From: Streptomyces sp. B21-105
Lineage (GTDB): Bacteria > Actinomycetota > Actinomycetes > Streptomycetales > Streptomycetaceae
Length of the DNA stretch: 64,000 bases
Assembly: GCF_036898465.1 (NCBI RefSeq)
Contig: NZ_JARUMJ010000001.1
Span: 868,001 to 932,000 of the forward strand
Direction of reading: 5' to 3'
Shown piece after piece: positions 33,542 through 44,544 of this stretch. Within the stretch, counting starts at the first letter, position 1. Each line of letters opens with the position of its first letter. The position numbers were made by a program, and so were the translations under genes. Below the pieces are notes generated by a model. That model had not been told where the DNA came from and did not search any database. It saw nothing but the letters and a program-made list of their open reading frames with translations.

Positions 33542-36500
33542 GTGCACAGGGTTCCCACGGAAGTATCAACCGAGACCTCCGAACTGGTCCGCTGCTGCGC
33601 CCTGTTCGTGCCCGGCGCCCCGGCTCGCACGGGCAGCGTCGCCTTCTGGCGAACCGACGGTGCCGTCCCTCCCGTCACACGGCCGCGGAGCGCGCAGTAT
33701 CCGCCCTCGAGTCTGTCCGTCGTCCGGCCGACCGACGCGGGCGTGGCTCTCACCCGCGTGCCCGTGCTGCAGATGCCAGTGCTGGACGCTCTTGCCGTGC
33801 TCGTCCACGCACGCACCGACCCGGACGCCCACCGCGCCACCGCGTTCTGGGGTGCGGCCGCCCTGCTGTCCCTGCGCTTCACGGCGCGCGGCCTGTTGCT
33901 GCCCGGCCTGTCCGCACAGGACCACGACGCCTGGCGGGCCGGACCGCTGGGCCCGGACGACGTCGAGGAGGTGCGTCGACTGGCCGCATCCATGCCGCCC
34001 GAGGCACACGCCGTGCCGGTGGACGACACCTCACCGCTGCGACTCCCCGCCCCCGAGCGGCTGCTGCGCGCCTTTCTGGACGCCGTCGCGGACGCTCTGC
34101 CCCGCACGTCCGCCGCGGAACTCGTGACCGGCGGGCCCGCCTACGCGGCGCGAGAGCCGCGAACGGCGCCGGAGCTCCGCGGATGGGCGGCCGACGTCGC
34201 CGCGGGCCACGACGCCGGCGTACGGATCTCGCTGCGGATCGAGGTGTCGGGCATCGGGGTACCGGAGCTCGCCGGTCACGAATCGCCGGGGGGCGTACCG
34301 GCCGTCGACGAGAGCGACGCCGCCGAATTCCGGACATTCGTCCACGGATCCGGTGCGTCCGCGTCCGCCTTGCCCGGCCCCGGCGGAGCGGGACCCGGCT
34401 TCCGGGCCGTGCCGCAGGTGCACAGTGTCAGCGATCCCGGGCTCGTCGCCGACGCCGCCGAGGTCTGGGGCGGCCCGAAGGTGACGCGCGAGGCGTTCGG
34501 GCCCCGCGCGCGGACGGACGCCCTGCTCGCCCTGCGCCGGGCCGCGCGAGCCTGGCCCGCGCTCGATCCGCTGCTGTCGGCGACGGTCCCCGAGGCCGTC
34601 GACCTCGTCGACGAGGAGATCATCGAGCTCCTGGGGGACGGTTCTCGGGCGCTGGCGAACACAGGCGTCGAGGTGCACTGGCCCAGAGAGCTCGCCCGCA
34701 CCCTGACCGCCCGCGCGGTCGTAGGCCCTCCGGAGCCGGTCCCGCGCTCGGGAGAGGCGGACTCGGGAGGCAACGATTCTGGAAGCAGTGGCCCGGGAGG
34801 CACGGGCTCCGGAGGCCGGGGGTCGGACACGCCGTCGTTCCTGTCGGCGGACGCTCTCCTGACGTTCACCTGGCGGTTCGGGCTCGGCGACCGGCAGCTC
34901 ACGCGTGAGGAGCTCGACCGTCTGGCCGAGGCGAAGCGGCCGCTGGTGCGGCTGCGTGATCGGTGGGTCCTGATCGATCCCGGGGAACTGCGTCGGGCCG
35001 GTGCCCGGCAAGACCGCAAGCTGACGCCCGTGGACGCCCTGAGCGCCGCTCTGACGGGCTCCGCAGAGGTGGACGGCCTCCAGGTCGACGTGGAGCCCAC
35101 GGGATGGCTGGCGGCCCTGCGGGAGCGGCTGACGCGTCCCGAGGGGCGGGAGCCGGTGGCACAGCCCGCCGCACTCCACGCCACCCTGCGCGACTACCAG
35201 CGGCGCGGGCTGGACTGGCTGGCCCGGAACACAGCCCTCGGCCTGGGCTGCTGCCTGGCGGACGACATGGGGCTGGGCAAGACCGTCACACTGATCGCCC
35301 TGCACCTGCACCGCCAGACGGACGCCTCGGCCGCAGGCCCCACCCTCGTGGTCTGTCCGACGTCCTTGATGGGCAACTGGCAGCGGGAGATCGAGAGGTT
35401 CGCCCCGGGCACGCCGGTGCGCCGCTTCCACGGCCCGCGTCGTGACCTCGCGGCGACGGCCGACGGGGAATTCGTGCTCACGACCTACGGCACCCTGAGG
35501 CTGGACGCGAAACGACTCGGCACGGTGCCATGGGGTCTGGTCGTCGCGGACGAGGCACAGCACGTGAAGAACCCGTACTCGGCCACCGCGCGGGCGCTGC
35601 GAACCATCGGCGCACGCGCGCGGGTGGCCCTCACGGGCACTCCGGTGGAGAACAATCTGTCGGAGCTGTGGGCGATCCTGGACTGGACGACGCCAGGCCT
35701 TCTGGGCCGCCTCGGCCACTTCCGCGCGCGCTATGCGCGAGCGGTCGAAGGCGGCGGGGAGCCGGCGGCGGCAGAGCGGCTCGCCCGGCTGGTCGGACCG
35801 TTCCTGCTGCGCCGGCGCAAGGCGGACCCGGGGATCGCGCCGGAGCTGCCGCCCAAGACCGAGACCGACCGGCCCGTCTCCCTCACCGATGAGCAGGCGG
35901 GCCTGTACGAGGCCGTGGTGCGCGAGACCCTTGCGGCGATCGCCGACGCCGACGACATGGCGCGGCGCGGCCTGATCATGAAGTTGCTGACCGCTCTCAA
36001 GCAGATCTGCAACCATCCCGCGCAGTACCTCAAGGAGGACCGGCCGAAGACCGTCGGACGCTCCGGGAAGCTGGAGCTCCTGGACGAACTCCTCGACGTT
36101 CTCCTCGCCGAGGGAGCGAGCGTGCTGGTCTTCACGCAGTACGTGCGCCTGGCGCGGCTGCTGGAACAGCACCTTGCCGCACGGGGCGTCCCCACCCTGT
36201 TCCTGCACGGCGGCACGCCGGTCGCCGAGCGCGAGGCCATGGTCCGGCGCTTCCAGGACGGGCAGGCCCCCGTGTTCCTGCTGTCCCTGCGGGCCGCGGG
36301 CACCGGGCTCAACCTCACGCGCGCGGAGCACGTCGTGCATTACGACCGCTGGTGGAATCCGGCCGTCGAGGCACAGGCCACCGACCGCGCGTACCGCATC
36401 GGCCAGACCCGGCCCGTTCAGGTGCACCGGCTGATCGCCGAAGGGACCATCGAGGATCGCATCGCCGACATGCTGCGACGTAAACGGGCTGTCGCGGACG

Positions 36501-36589
36501 CCGTCCTCGAGGCCGGAGAGGGGGCGCTCACCGAACTGACGGACGCCGAGCTGGCCGATCTGGTGGAACTGCGAGGGAGCACGCGTTGA
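33542..36589 (+). CDS. SNF2-family DEAD/DEAH helicase
   Basis: 1015 residues from GTG 33542. The N-terminal ~500 residues match the bacterial SNF2-associated domain (DUF3670 type). The SNF2 core has motif I DDMGLGKT (about 576), motif II DEAQ within VADEAQHVKNP, LTGTPVENNLSELW, and helicase-C elements VFTQYVRLARLL, RAAGTGLNL and AYRIGQTRPVQV. SNF2 ATPases translocate on duplex DNA and displace bound proteins. It overlaps the SWIM gene by 4 nt (TTGA), and the pair is recurrent in actinobacteria, suggesting a joint role on DNA. Confidence 0.93.
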   Translation: MHRVPTEVSTETSELVRCCALFVPGAPARTGSVAFWRTDGAVPPVTRPRSAQYPPSSLSVVRPTDAGVALTRVPVLQMPVLDALAVLVHARTDPDAHRATAFWGAAALLSLRFTARGLLLPGLSAQDHDAWRAGPLGPDDVEEVRRLAASMPPEAHAVPVDDTSPLRLPAPERLLRAFLDAVADALPRTSAAELVTGGPAYAAREPRTAPELRGWAADVAAGHDAGVRISLRIEVSGIGVPELAGHESPGGVPAVDESDAAEFRTFVHGSGASASALPGPGGAGPGFRAVPQVHSVSDPGLVADAAEVWGGPKVTREAFGPRARTDALLALRRAARAWPALDPLLSATVPEAVDLVDEEIIELLGDGSRALANTGVEVHWPRELARTLTARAVVGPPEPVPRSGEADSGGNDSGSSGPGGTGSGGRGSDTPSFLSADALLTFTWRFGLGDRQLTREELDRLAEAKRPLVRLRDRWVLIDPGELRRAGARQDRKLTPVDALSAALTGSAEVDGLQVDVEPTGWLAALRERLTRPEGREPVAQPAALHATLRDYQRRGLDWLARNTALGLGCCLADDMGLGKTVTLIALHLHRQTDASAAGPTLVVCPTSLMGNWQREIERFAPGTPVRRFHGPRRDLAATADGEFVLTTYGTLRLDAKRLGTVPWGLVVADEAQHVKNPYSATARALRTIGARARVALTGTPVENNLSELWAILDWTTPGLLGRLGHFRARYARAVEGGGEPAAAERLARLVGPFLLRRRKADPGIAPELPPKTETDRPVSLTDEQAGLYEAVVRETLAAIADADDMARRGLIMKLLTALKQICNHPAQYLKEDRPKTVGRSGKLELLDELLDVLLAEGASVLVFTQYVRLARLLEQHLAARGVPTLFLHGGTPVAEREAMVRRFQDGQAPVFLLSLRAAGTGLNLTRAEHVVHYDRWWNPAVEAQATDRAYRIGQTRPVQVHRLIAEGTIEDRIADMLRRKRAVADAVLEAGEGALTELTDAELADLVELRGSTR

Positions 36590-37908
36590 ACGGGCACGAC
36601 AGCGCCGGGCGGCGAGGCGAGGGACGCGTCGAGGGAATCGAGGAACGCACGTTCACGGCGCTGCCTCCCTCGCACGGGACGGGATTCGCGCAGACCTGGT
36701 GGGGCAGGGCGTGGCTCACGGCGCTGGAGGACGGCGCCATGGACGGGGAGCAGGTGAAGGCGGGCCGGCGACTGGCGCGCGCGGGCTCCGTGGGCGCGGT
36801 GACCGTGCGGCCGGGCCGCGTCACGGCCGTCGTCCGCGGCCGTGACCGCACGCCGCACCGGGCCGACGTGCTGCTCGACACGCTGTCGGACGCACAGTGG
36901 GACCGCTTCCTGGATCTGACGGTCGAACGCGCCGCCCACATGGCTGCGCTGCTCGACCGGGAGATGCCGCCCCATCTCGTCGAGGATGCCGACTCGGCGG
37001 GTGTCCATCTGCTGCCGGGGCTCGGCGACCTGGAGGCCGAGTGCGACTGCGGCGCCTGGGACCACTGCGGTCACACGGCGGCCGTCTGCTACCAGGTGGC
37101 GAGGCTGCTCGACCAGGATCCGTTCGTCCTGCTCCTGCTTCGAGGCCGCGCCGAACGGGTCCTGCTGGACAACCTCCAGGCACGCAGCGCCGCCGCTCCG
37201 GCGGCATCGGCGGCGGTGGACCGGGCCGAAGGGGTGGACGCGGCGGAGGCGTACGCCGCCGGGGACATCCTGCCCGCCTTGCCCGCCGCCCCCGTGCTCC
37301 CGCCGGAGCCGGGCGTGCCGCCCGCGTTGGACACGGACACGCCGCCCCCGCCCGGAGTGGAGCCCGCTGCCCTGGAGTTCCTGGCCGCCCAGGCGGCCGC
37401 CGGGGCGTACCGGTTGCTCGCGCAGGCGCTGCGCGGGCAGCCGGGACGGGGCGCGGAGACGGAGCCGTCGTCGATCGGCCAGGACGCCGTGCGGCTGGCG
37501 GCCGGTGTCGGCGACGGCCGTCCGGACGCGCAGCAGCTCGCTGCCGTGACCGTGCGGCTGGCCTCCGGCTCCGGGCGCAGCCGTGAGCAGCTGGCCTCGG
37601 CCGTACGGGCCTGGCGGCACGGCGGACCGGCTGCCCTGGCGGTGTTCGAGGAGGAACGGGCCGTCGAGGGCGATGACCTCGCCCGCGCGCGGGCCGCACT
37701 GGCTGCCGCCTGGGAGGACGACGAGCGGCCGGTGCTGCGGGCGCGGGCCAACCGGTGGACGGTCGTCGGTGAGGCCTGCCAACTGAGGCTGGGACCGGAC
37801 GGTCGCTGGTGGCCGTACCGCAAGGAGAGCGGTCGCTGGATGCCGGCCGGGGACTCCGCCCACGATCCGGCGACGGCCCTGGCAACGGCGCGCGCCGACG
37901 GCGAGTGA
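36586..37908 (+). CDS. SWIM zinc-finger protein
   Basis: 440 residues from TTG 36586, coupled to the SNF2 gene. The N-terminal part (FAQTWWGRAWLTALE ... RRLARAGSVGAVTVRPG) is typical of SWIM-containing partners of SNF2. The SWIM motif CDCGAWDHCGHTAAVCYQ (about 149-166) supplies Cys-x-Cys and Cys-x-His zinc ligands. An Ala/Pro-rich middle and a C-terminal WTVVGEACQLRLGPDGRWWP segment complete the protein. It probably targets the helicase to nucleic acid or protein partners. Confidence 0.9.
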   Translation: MNGHDSAGRRGEGRVEGIEERTFTALPPSHGTGFAQTWWGRAWLTALEDGAMDGEQVKAGRRLARAGSVGAVTVRPGRVTAVVRGRDRTPHRADVLLDTLSDAQWDRFLDLTVERAAHMAALLDREMPPHLVEDADSAGVHLLPGLGDLEAECDCGAWDHCGHTAAVCYQVARLLDQDPFVLLLLRGRAERVLLDNLQARSAAAPAASAAVDRAEGVDAAEAYAAGDILPALPAAPVLPPEPGVPPALDTDTPPPPGVEPAALEFLAAQAAAGAYRLLAQALRGQPGRGAETEPSSIGQDAVRLAAGVGDGRPDAQQLAAVTVRLASGSGRSREQLASAVRAWRHGGPAALAVFEEERAVEGDDLARARAALAAAWEDDERPVLRARANRWTVVGEACQLRLGPDGRWWPYRKESGRWMPAGDSAHDPATALATARADGE

Positions 37909-38002
37909 GCGCCGGCCCCGACAGAGACGCCTTCCGCTGTCGTACGACAGGCGCGCGGCGGCGAGGCCTCACACGCGTGGGCCGCGGGGCCGGTGACGTC
38001 GG

Positions 38003-38452
38003 CTACCGCACAAGGTCCTCCAACGAGGGCAGCAGCGACTCCAGTTCGCTGGGCAGCCCGGTCGGCAGCGTGCTGGGCAGATCCGTCGGCAATGTGCTCG
38101 GCAGTGCCGTGGGCAGCTCGGTCGGCAGAGCACTGGGGAAGCCGCTGGGGAAGCCGCTCGGCAGGTCCGAGGGAAGGCTGGGGGACGGCTTGGGGGAGCT
38201 CGTGGCGCTGCCCCCGGTCGTCGGCCCGTCGTCCGGCGAGTCGCCGCTTCCCGAGGCCATCAGCACGACGGCGACGACGGCCGCGGCCAGAACCAGCAGT
38301 GCGAACACCACGAAGAGCGGGTGCCTGCGTCGCCGGCCGGGGCCGCCGGGATCACCGGTTGCGAAGGGGGCGGTGGGCGGTCCGAAGCCGCCGGGAGGCG
38401 GCAGGTCACCCGGCGGTCCGGGCGGTTGCGGTGGTACGGGGGGCGTGGCCAT
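38003..38452 (-). CDS. Membrane protein with tandem LP(S/T)x tail
   Basis: 149 residues from ATG 38452 (a start 22 codons upstream is possible). A Pro/Gly-rich cytoplasmic N-terminus (PPVPPQPPGPPGDLPPPGG) leads to RRRRHPLFVV and one transmembrane helix (about 50-72). A Ser/Asp/Thr linker follows, then about 12 tandem four-residue units of the form (L/F)P(S/T)x before a short SELESLLPSLEDLVR end. The outside tail looks like a wall-spanning rod. Function unknown. Confidence 0.7.
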   Translation of the reverse strand: MATPPVPPQPPGPPGDLPPPGGFGPPTAPFATGDPGGPGRRRRHPLFVVFALLVLAAAVVAVVLMASGSGDSPDDGPTTGGSATSSPKPSPSLPSDLPSGFPSGFPSALPTELPTALPSTLPTDLPSTLPTGLPSELESLLPSLEDLVR

Positions 38453-38584
38453 ACCGTCCAGCGTGACCGTGCGCCCGTGCGAGGGGCGCCCTCCGCACGC
38501 GACTTGATACCGATTCATGTCATGGAGCGCATGATTCCGGCGTATCGCGCGCGGAGGTCGACCAGGCGAGGAAAGTCCGGCGGC

Positions 38585-38621
38585 ACGCGCGTGTGTGGCT
38601 GCTCGACGCACACACGCGCGT
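38585..38621 (-). terminator. Terminator of xylA
   Basis: 13-bp perfect stem (38585-38597 / 38609-38621) with an 11-nt loop, starting 8 nt after the xylA stop on the minus strand. Confidence 0.8.
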
Positions 38622-38628
38622 ACGCGGT

Positions 38629-39934
<1,306 letters not shown>

Positions 39935-41380
39935 ATGTCAGCAGCCGAGGGTCCGCTCGTCGTCGGCGTGGACACGTCCACCCAGTCCACGAAGGTCCTG
40001 GTCGTCGACGCCGCCACCGGAGCCGTTGTCTCAAGCGGCCAGGCGCCGCACACCGTGTCCTCGGGGGCGGGCCGCGAAAGCGACCCGCGCCAGTGGTGGG
40101 ACGCCCTGCGCGAGGCGCTGCACCAGTGCGGCGACGCGGCGCGCGAGGCCGCTGCCGTGTCGATCGGCGGCCAGCAGCACGGACTCGTCACGCTGGACGA
40201 GCTCGGGGAGCCGGTGCGCCCGGCGCTGCTGTGGAACGACGTCCGTTCGGCTCCGCAGGCCCGCCGCCTGACCGAGGAGCTGGGCGGCGCGAAGTTCTGG
40301 GCGGAGCGCACCGGATCCGTGCCGGCGGCCTCCTTCACGGTGACGAAGTGGGCGTGGCTGGCGGAGAACGAGCCGGAGGCGCTGCGTGCGACCCGGTCCG
40401 TACGTCTCCCCCACGACTACCTCACCGAGCGCCTGACGGGCGAGGGGACCACCGACCGCGGCGACGCCTCGGGCACCGGCTGGTGGGCTTCGGGGACCGA
40501 GGCGTACGACGAGGAGATCCTCGCCCATGTGGGACTCGACCCGGCCCTGCTGCCCCGCGTGGTACGGCCCGGGGAGGTCGCGGGCACCGTGCGCGACAGC
40601 CACGACCTGCCGTTCGCCAAGGGAACGCTGGTCGCCGCGGGCACCGGGGACAACGCGGCGGCGGCGCTCGGCCTCGGGCTGCGGCCCGGCACGCCCGTGC
40701 TGAGCCTCGGCACCTCGGGCACGGTGTACGCGGTGGCCAAGCGCCGCCCCACCGACCCCACGGGCACCGTGGCGGGCTTCGCCGACGCCCACGGCGACTG
40801 GCTGCCCCTGGCCTGCACCCTGAACTGCACCCTCGCCGTAGACCGCGTCGCCGCTCTGTTGGGCCTGGACCGCGAGGCGGTGGAGCCCACCGCGCACCTC
40901 ACGCTCCTGCCCTACCTGGACGGGGAGCGCACCCCGAACCTGCCGAACGCCTCGGGCGTGCTGCACGGCCTGCGTCACGACACGACCGCCGGCGAGCTGC
41001 TCCAGGCCGCCTACGACGGCGCCGTGCACTCCCTGCTCGGCGCGCTCGACCTCGTCCTCGACGAGGACGCGGACCGCTCGGCGCCCCTGCTGCTGATCGG
41101 CGGGGGCGCCCGGGGCACGGCCTGGCAGCAGACCGTGCGCCGGCTGTCGGGGCGGCCGGTCCAGGTTCCCGAGGCGAAGGAACTCGTCGCGCTGGGGGCC
41201 GCGGCGCAGGCGGCGGGCCTGCTGACCGGCGAGGACCCGGCCGCCGTCGCCCGTCGCTGGAACACCGCCCGGGGTCCGGTCCTCGACGCCGTCGAGCGGG
41301 ACGAGGCGGCGCTGACGAGAATCGCCGGGGTACTCTCCGACGCGTCCCCGCTGCTGGAGCGGAGCGCACCCGCCCACTGA
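39935..41380 (+). CDS. xylB: Xylulokinase
   Basis: 481 residues from ATG 39935 (GAGGGAGA upstream). FGGY carbohydrate kinase motifs include GVDTSTQSTKVLVVDA at the N-terminus, SIGGQQHGLVTLD, the LLWNDVRSAPQA substrate loop, GTGDNAAAALG, LGTSGTVYAV and a C-terminal GGGARGTAWQQ with KELVALGAAAQA. It phosphorylates D-xylulose to xylulose-5-phosphate for the pentose phosphate pathway. The ROK regulator follows 98 nt later. Confidence 0.96.
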   Translation: MSAAEGPLVVGVDTSTQSTKVLVVDAATGAVVSSGQAPHTVSSGAGRESDPRQWWDALREALHQCGDAAREAAAVSIGGQQHGLVTLDELGEPVRPALLWNDVRSAPQARRLTEELGGAKFWAERTGSVPAASFTVTKWAWLAENEPEALRATRSVRLPHDYLTERLTGEGTTDRGDASGTGWWASGTEAYDEEILAHVGLDPALLPRVVRPGEVAGTVRDSHDLPFAKGTLVAAGTGDNAAAALGLGLRPGTPVLSLGTSGTVYAVAKRRPTDPTGTVAGFADAHGDWLPLACTLNCTLAVDRVAALLGLDREAVEPTAHLTLLPYLDGERTPNLPNASGVLHGLRHDTTAGELLQAAYDGAVHSLLGALDLVLDEDADRSAPLLLIGGGARGTAWQQTVRRLSGRPVQVPEAKELVALGAAAQAAGLLTGEDPAAVARRWNTARGPVLDAVERDEAALTRIAGVLSDASPLLERSAPAH

Positions 41381-41478
41381 CCGTCGAGGAACCGACCCGG
41401 GTCCGACAACCCGGCGACCCGGCGTCCGCAATTCGACCAGCCAGCCCATCGACGAATCGACGACGAATCGACGGAGGC

Positions 41479-42687
41479 ATGACCGCACCGCTGCACGAGG
41501 CCCGGCCGGCAGGCCCGGGGCGCGCGACTCCCGACACCCAGCAGGGCATGCGTCGCCGCAACCTGGCCCGGGTGATGCACGCCGTCCGTGCCGAGGGTTC
41601 GCTCTCGCGGGCCGCGGTCGCCTCACGGATCGGTCTGACCAGGGCGGCGGTGTCGACCCTCGTCGACGAACTCATACGCACCGGACTCCTCGAGGAACTC
41701 GGTCCCGAACGCCCCGGCCGGGTGGGCCGACCCGGTTCGGCGCTCGCGGTCAGCGGGCGCGGTCCCGCGGGCATAGGCGCCGAGATCGGCGTCGACCACC
41801 TGGCGGTCTGCGCCGTCGACCTGCGCGGCGAGGTACGGGCGCGGGCCGTGCGACACGGCACGAACCGCGGCCGCTCCCCCGAGCCGGTCGTCGAGGAGCT
41901 GACCGACCTGCTGCACCAGGTCGTCACGGCCGCGGAACGCGAGGGGTTGTGGCCTGCCGGGCTTTCCGTCGCCGTCCCGGGCCTCGTGGCCCGGGACGCC
42001 CGTACGATCGTGCGCGCGCCGAACCTCGACTGGCAGGACGTCGACCTCGGCGCGCTGCTGCCCGGGGCGTACCCGTTGACCGTGGACAACGAGGCCAATT
42101 TCGGCGGCCTGGCCGAGCTCTGGCTCGGCACGGACACACCGAGGGACTTCCTGCACGTGTCGGCCGAGATCGGCATCGGCGCCGCACTCGTCGTGGACGG
42201 CGCCCTTCTGCGCGGCACCCGCGGTTTCGCGGGTGAGCTCGGCCATGTACCGGTGCACCCCGACGGGCCGGCATGCGTGTGCGGCGGGCGCGGATGTCTG
42301 GAGCAGTACGCCGGCGAGGAGGCGGTGCTGCGCGCTGCCGGGTTGGAACCGGGCGAGGACCGCGTAGGTCTCCTCGCCGGGCGGGCCGCGGACGGCGATC
42401 CTGACGTGCGGCGTGCTCTGCGGGAGGCCGGGACGTCGCTGGGAATCGCCCTGACCGGGGCCATCAACCTGCTGGACCCCGATGGCGTCGTGCTCGGCGG
42501 CGCCCTGGCCGGCCTCGCGCCCTGGCTTCTCCCGTCGCTCGAGTCCGAGCTCTCCCGGCGCACCGCGGGCCCTGCCCGCCCGGTGTCCGTCTCGCGGCTG
42601 GGCCCCGAAGGACCGCTGCTGGGGGCCGCGCACTCGGTGGTGCGGGCGGTGCTGGACGATCCGGCGGCGGTGGCGGAGCGGGCCTGA
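41479..42687 (+). CDS. xylR: ROK-family repressor of the xylose genes (XylR-like)
   Basis: 402 residues from ATG 41479 (GGAGG, very close to the start). An N-terminal winged HTH (SRAAVASRIGLTRAAVSTLV, about 36-55) is fused to a ROK sugar-kinase-like domain. The ROK domain has EIGIGAALVVDGALLRGTRG, GELGHVPVHPDG and the zinc motif CVCGGRGCLEQY (Cys-x-Cys-x4-Cys). Linkage to xylA/xylB makes xylose the probable inducer. No kinase activity is expected. A run of ATCGACGA-like repeats lies just before the gene (41449-41473). Confidence 0.9.
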   Translation: MTAPLHEARPAGPGRATPDTQQGMRRRNLARVMHAVRAEGSLSRAAVASRIGLTRAAVSTLVDELIRTGLLEELGPERPGRVGRPGSALAVSGRGPAGIGAEIGVDHLAVCAVDLRGEVRARAVRHGTNRGRSPEPVVEELTDLLHQVVTAAEREGLWPAGLSVAVPGLVARDARTIVRAPNLDWQDVDLGALLPGAYPLTVDNEANFGGLAELWLGTDTPRDFLHVSAEIGIGAALVVDGALLRGTRGFAGELGHVPVHPDGPACVCGGRGCLEQYAGEEAVLRAAGLEPGEDRVGLLAGRAADGDPDVRRALREAGTSLGIALTGAINLLDPDGVVLGGALAGLAPWLLPSLESELSRRTAGPARPVSVSRLGPEGPLLGAAHSVVRAVLDDPAAVAERA

Positions 42688-43100
42688 ACGCTGAACGGAC
42701 CGGGCCCTCACCGACTCCGGCCGACCTGTCTGCCGGTCACGTTCCCCGCCCGAAAGGCCTTGTGAACACCGGATACGCCGGGCACGCCGCACCTGCCGGA
42801 CCGACCGTGCCTGCCGTGCCTGCCGTGCCTGCCGTCCTGCCCCCTCCTGCCGCTCCGGCCGCTCCCGCTGGGCATGCGGAACTCCTCGTTCGCGTGAGGG
42901 AGTTGTCCACAACCACCGGCGCGTCCACTGATTCCGTGCGCTGCCCGCACGGCTGCACGGCATCGGACACCATGGGTTCCGGGCGACGGGTCCGGATCGG
43001 ACTGGACGGATCGCCTTCGGTGAGGGCCGTCCGGACGGTTGTCGGCCCGCGCACCGGGAGTGACGATGTCTCCAGCCGTATCGCCTTCCAGGAGGAAGAG
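42688..43100. other. 413-nt intergenic region upstream of the GAF regulator
   Basis: An open frame through most of this stretch is low-complexity Pro/Ala and lacks a ribosome-binding site, whereas an excellent site precedes TTG 43101. Contents: a tandem TGCCGTGCC-type repeat (about 42800-42840) and a GTTGTCCACAAC palindrome at 42903-42914. Otherwise nothing is recognised. Confidence 0.55.
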
Positions 43101-44369
43101 TTGACCGATCCCTGGGTGGCCCTCGAACCGGGGGCCGACCCTGCCGAGCGGGTACGGATTCTGCGCCGGGCCCATGAGACGTTCACCGAGGCGGGCACCG
43201 TGCCGCTGCCGGTGCGGGCCGTCGTGGCCGATTCGTGGCGGCGTTCGGCGCGGGCCGGCGTCGGCCCCGACGGCACCGCGGACGTGGAACTGACCGACGG
43301 CGACCTCGGAACGTACCGGTCGGAACATCCGCTGGCGCGGGTGATGCCGCTGTTCCGCGAGCTGATGGGCACGTTCGCCGCGGACGGTGAGCATCTCCTG
43401 GCGGTGTGCGACGCGCACGGCAGGCTGCTGTGGGTCGAGGGTCACGCGGTGACACGGCGGCACGCGGGGCGGATGAACTTCGTGCCCGGGGCGCGGTGGT
43501 CGGAGAACGCGGTCGGGACGAACGCGCCGGGCACGGCGGTCGCCCTGGACCGGCCGGTGCAGGTGTTCGCGGCCGAGCACTTCAAACGACGGGTGCAGCC
43601 GTGGACGTGCGCGGCCGCCCCGGTGCACGACCCTCGAACGGGTCGGGTGCTGGGTGCCGTGGACATCACGGGCGGCAACAGGCTGGCGCATCCGCACAGC
43701 CTGGGTTTCGTCCAGGCCGTCGCCCGGGCCGCGGAGGCTCATCTGGCCCTGCTCGCCCCGGAGCGGCCCGGCACCGACACCGGGCGACTGAGCGTGCTGG
43801 GCCGGGACGAGGCGCGACTGGTCACCGGCGACCGGGAGTTGCGGCTGAGCCGACGGCACAGCGAGATCCTGCTGCTGCTCGCCCGGCACCCCGAAGGCCT
43901 GACCGGCGACGGGCTGCTGTGCGCGCTCTACGAGGACGAGTCGGTGACCCCGGTGACCCTGCGGGCCGAACTCGCCCGGCTGCGCGCCGTGCTCGGCCCC
44001 GGTCTGCTGGCCTCGCGCCCCTACCGGCTCACGGTCGCCTGTGAGTCGGACCTGGCCGTCGTCGAGAGACGGCTGGCGGCCGGCGCGGTGACGGCGGCGG
44101 TGACGGCGTACGCCGGACCGCCGCTGCCGGGGTCGCAGGCCCCGGCGGTGGTCCGGCTCAGACGCCGCCTCACCGAGGGTCTGCGCGCCGCTCTGATCAC
44201 CTGCGGCGACCCCGATCTGCAGGCGGACTGGGCACACGCGCCGTGGGGCGAGGAGGACGTCGACGTGTGGCGGGCCCTTACGACGGCCCGTCCGACTGCG
44301 GCGACACGGGCGCGCCTCGCATCGCTGGACACGGAGCTGACGGCCCCACCGGGATGGCCGCGCCTCTAG
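43101..44369 (+). CDS. GAF-domain transcriptional regulator
   Basis: 422 residues from TTG 43101, chosen because AGGAGGAAGAG directly precedes it. The N-terminal region with VVADSWRRSARAGV and the GAF-type domain (LLAVCDAHGRLLWVEG, NFVPGARWSENAVGTNAPGT, AAPVHDPRTGRVLGAVDITG) is that of AcoR/DhaR-like activators. The sigma54 AAA+ domain is absent. The C-terminus (about 260 on) has a helical DNA-binding-like region (LRLSRRHSEILLLLARHPEG). Its position 175 nt upstream of an ExaC-type aldehyde dehydrogenase, a common pairing in actinobacteria, points to control of that gene. Confidence 0.82.
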   Translation: MTDPWVALEPGADPAERVRILRRAHETFTEAGTVPLPVRAVVADSWRRSARAGVGPDGTADVELTDGDLGTYRSEHPLARVMPLFRELMGTFAADGEHLLAVCDAHGRLLWVEGHAVTRRHAGRMNFVPGARWSENAVGTNAPGTAVALDRPVQVFAAEHFKRRVQPWTCAAAPVHDPRTGRVLGAVDITGGNRLAHPHSLGFVQAVARAAEAHLALLAPERPGTDTGRLSVLGRDEARLVTGDRELRLSRRHSEILLLLARHPEGLTGDGLLCALYEDESVTPVTLRAELARLRAVLGPGLLASRPYRLTVACESDLAVVERRLAAGAVTAAVTAYAGPPLPGSQAPAVVRLRRRLTEGLRAALITCGDPDLQADWAHAPWGEEDVDVWRALTTARPTAATRARLASLDTELTAPPGWPRL

Positions 44370-44458
44370 GCCGTGTCCGCAGGCGTCCACCGACGGGCAC
44401 GCGGGCCGTCGCCCCTCTGCGGTGCGGTGTGGGCTCGGCCTGCACGCCGCTGCCGCAC

Positions 44459-44476
44459 GCAACGTGGTTGCAACGT
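44459..44476 (+). promoter_or_regulatory. GCAACGT direct repeat before the aldehyde dehydrogenase gene
   Basis: Two GCAACGT copies (44459-44465 and 44470-44476) spaced 11 bp apart, i.e. on one helix face, 69-86 nt before the start codon. Candidate activator site for the adjacent GAF regulator. Confidence 0.4.
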
Positions 44477-44544
44477 CCGTGTCCCTAGCTTCGCGCGGAG
44501 AGCTGTCCAACGACGGGCAGCGCTGCTGAAGGAGGCAGAGCAGG

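Noticed and set aside
34031..36427. A 798-codon minus-strand frame opposite the SNF2 gene
   Set aside because: Pure shadow of the helicase; no domain, no ribosome-binding site, and the sense frame carries all SNF2 motifs.
38040..38190. CRISPR or minisatellite array
   Set aside because: The 12-nt periodicity is in frame and encodes the LP(S/T)x tail of a membrane protein.
42762..43100. N-terminal extension of the GAF regulator
   Set aside because: Low-complexity Pro/Ala sequence without a ribosome-binding site, whereas a near-perfect one precedes TTG 43101.
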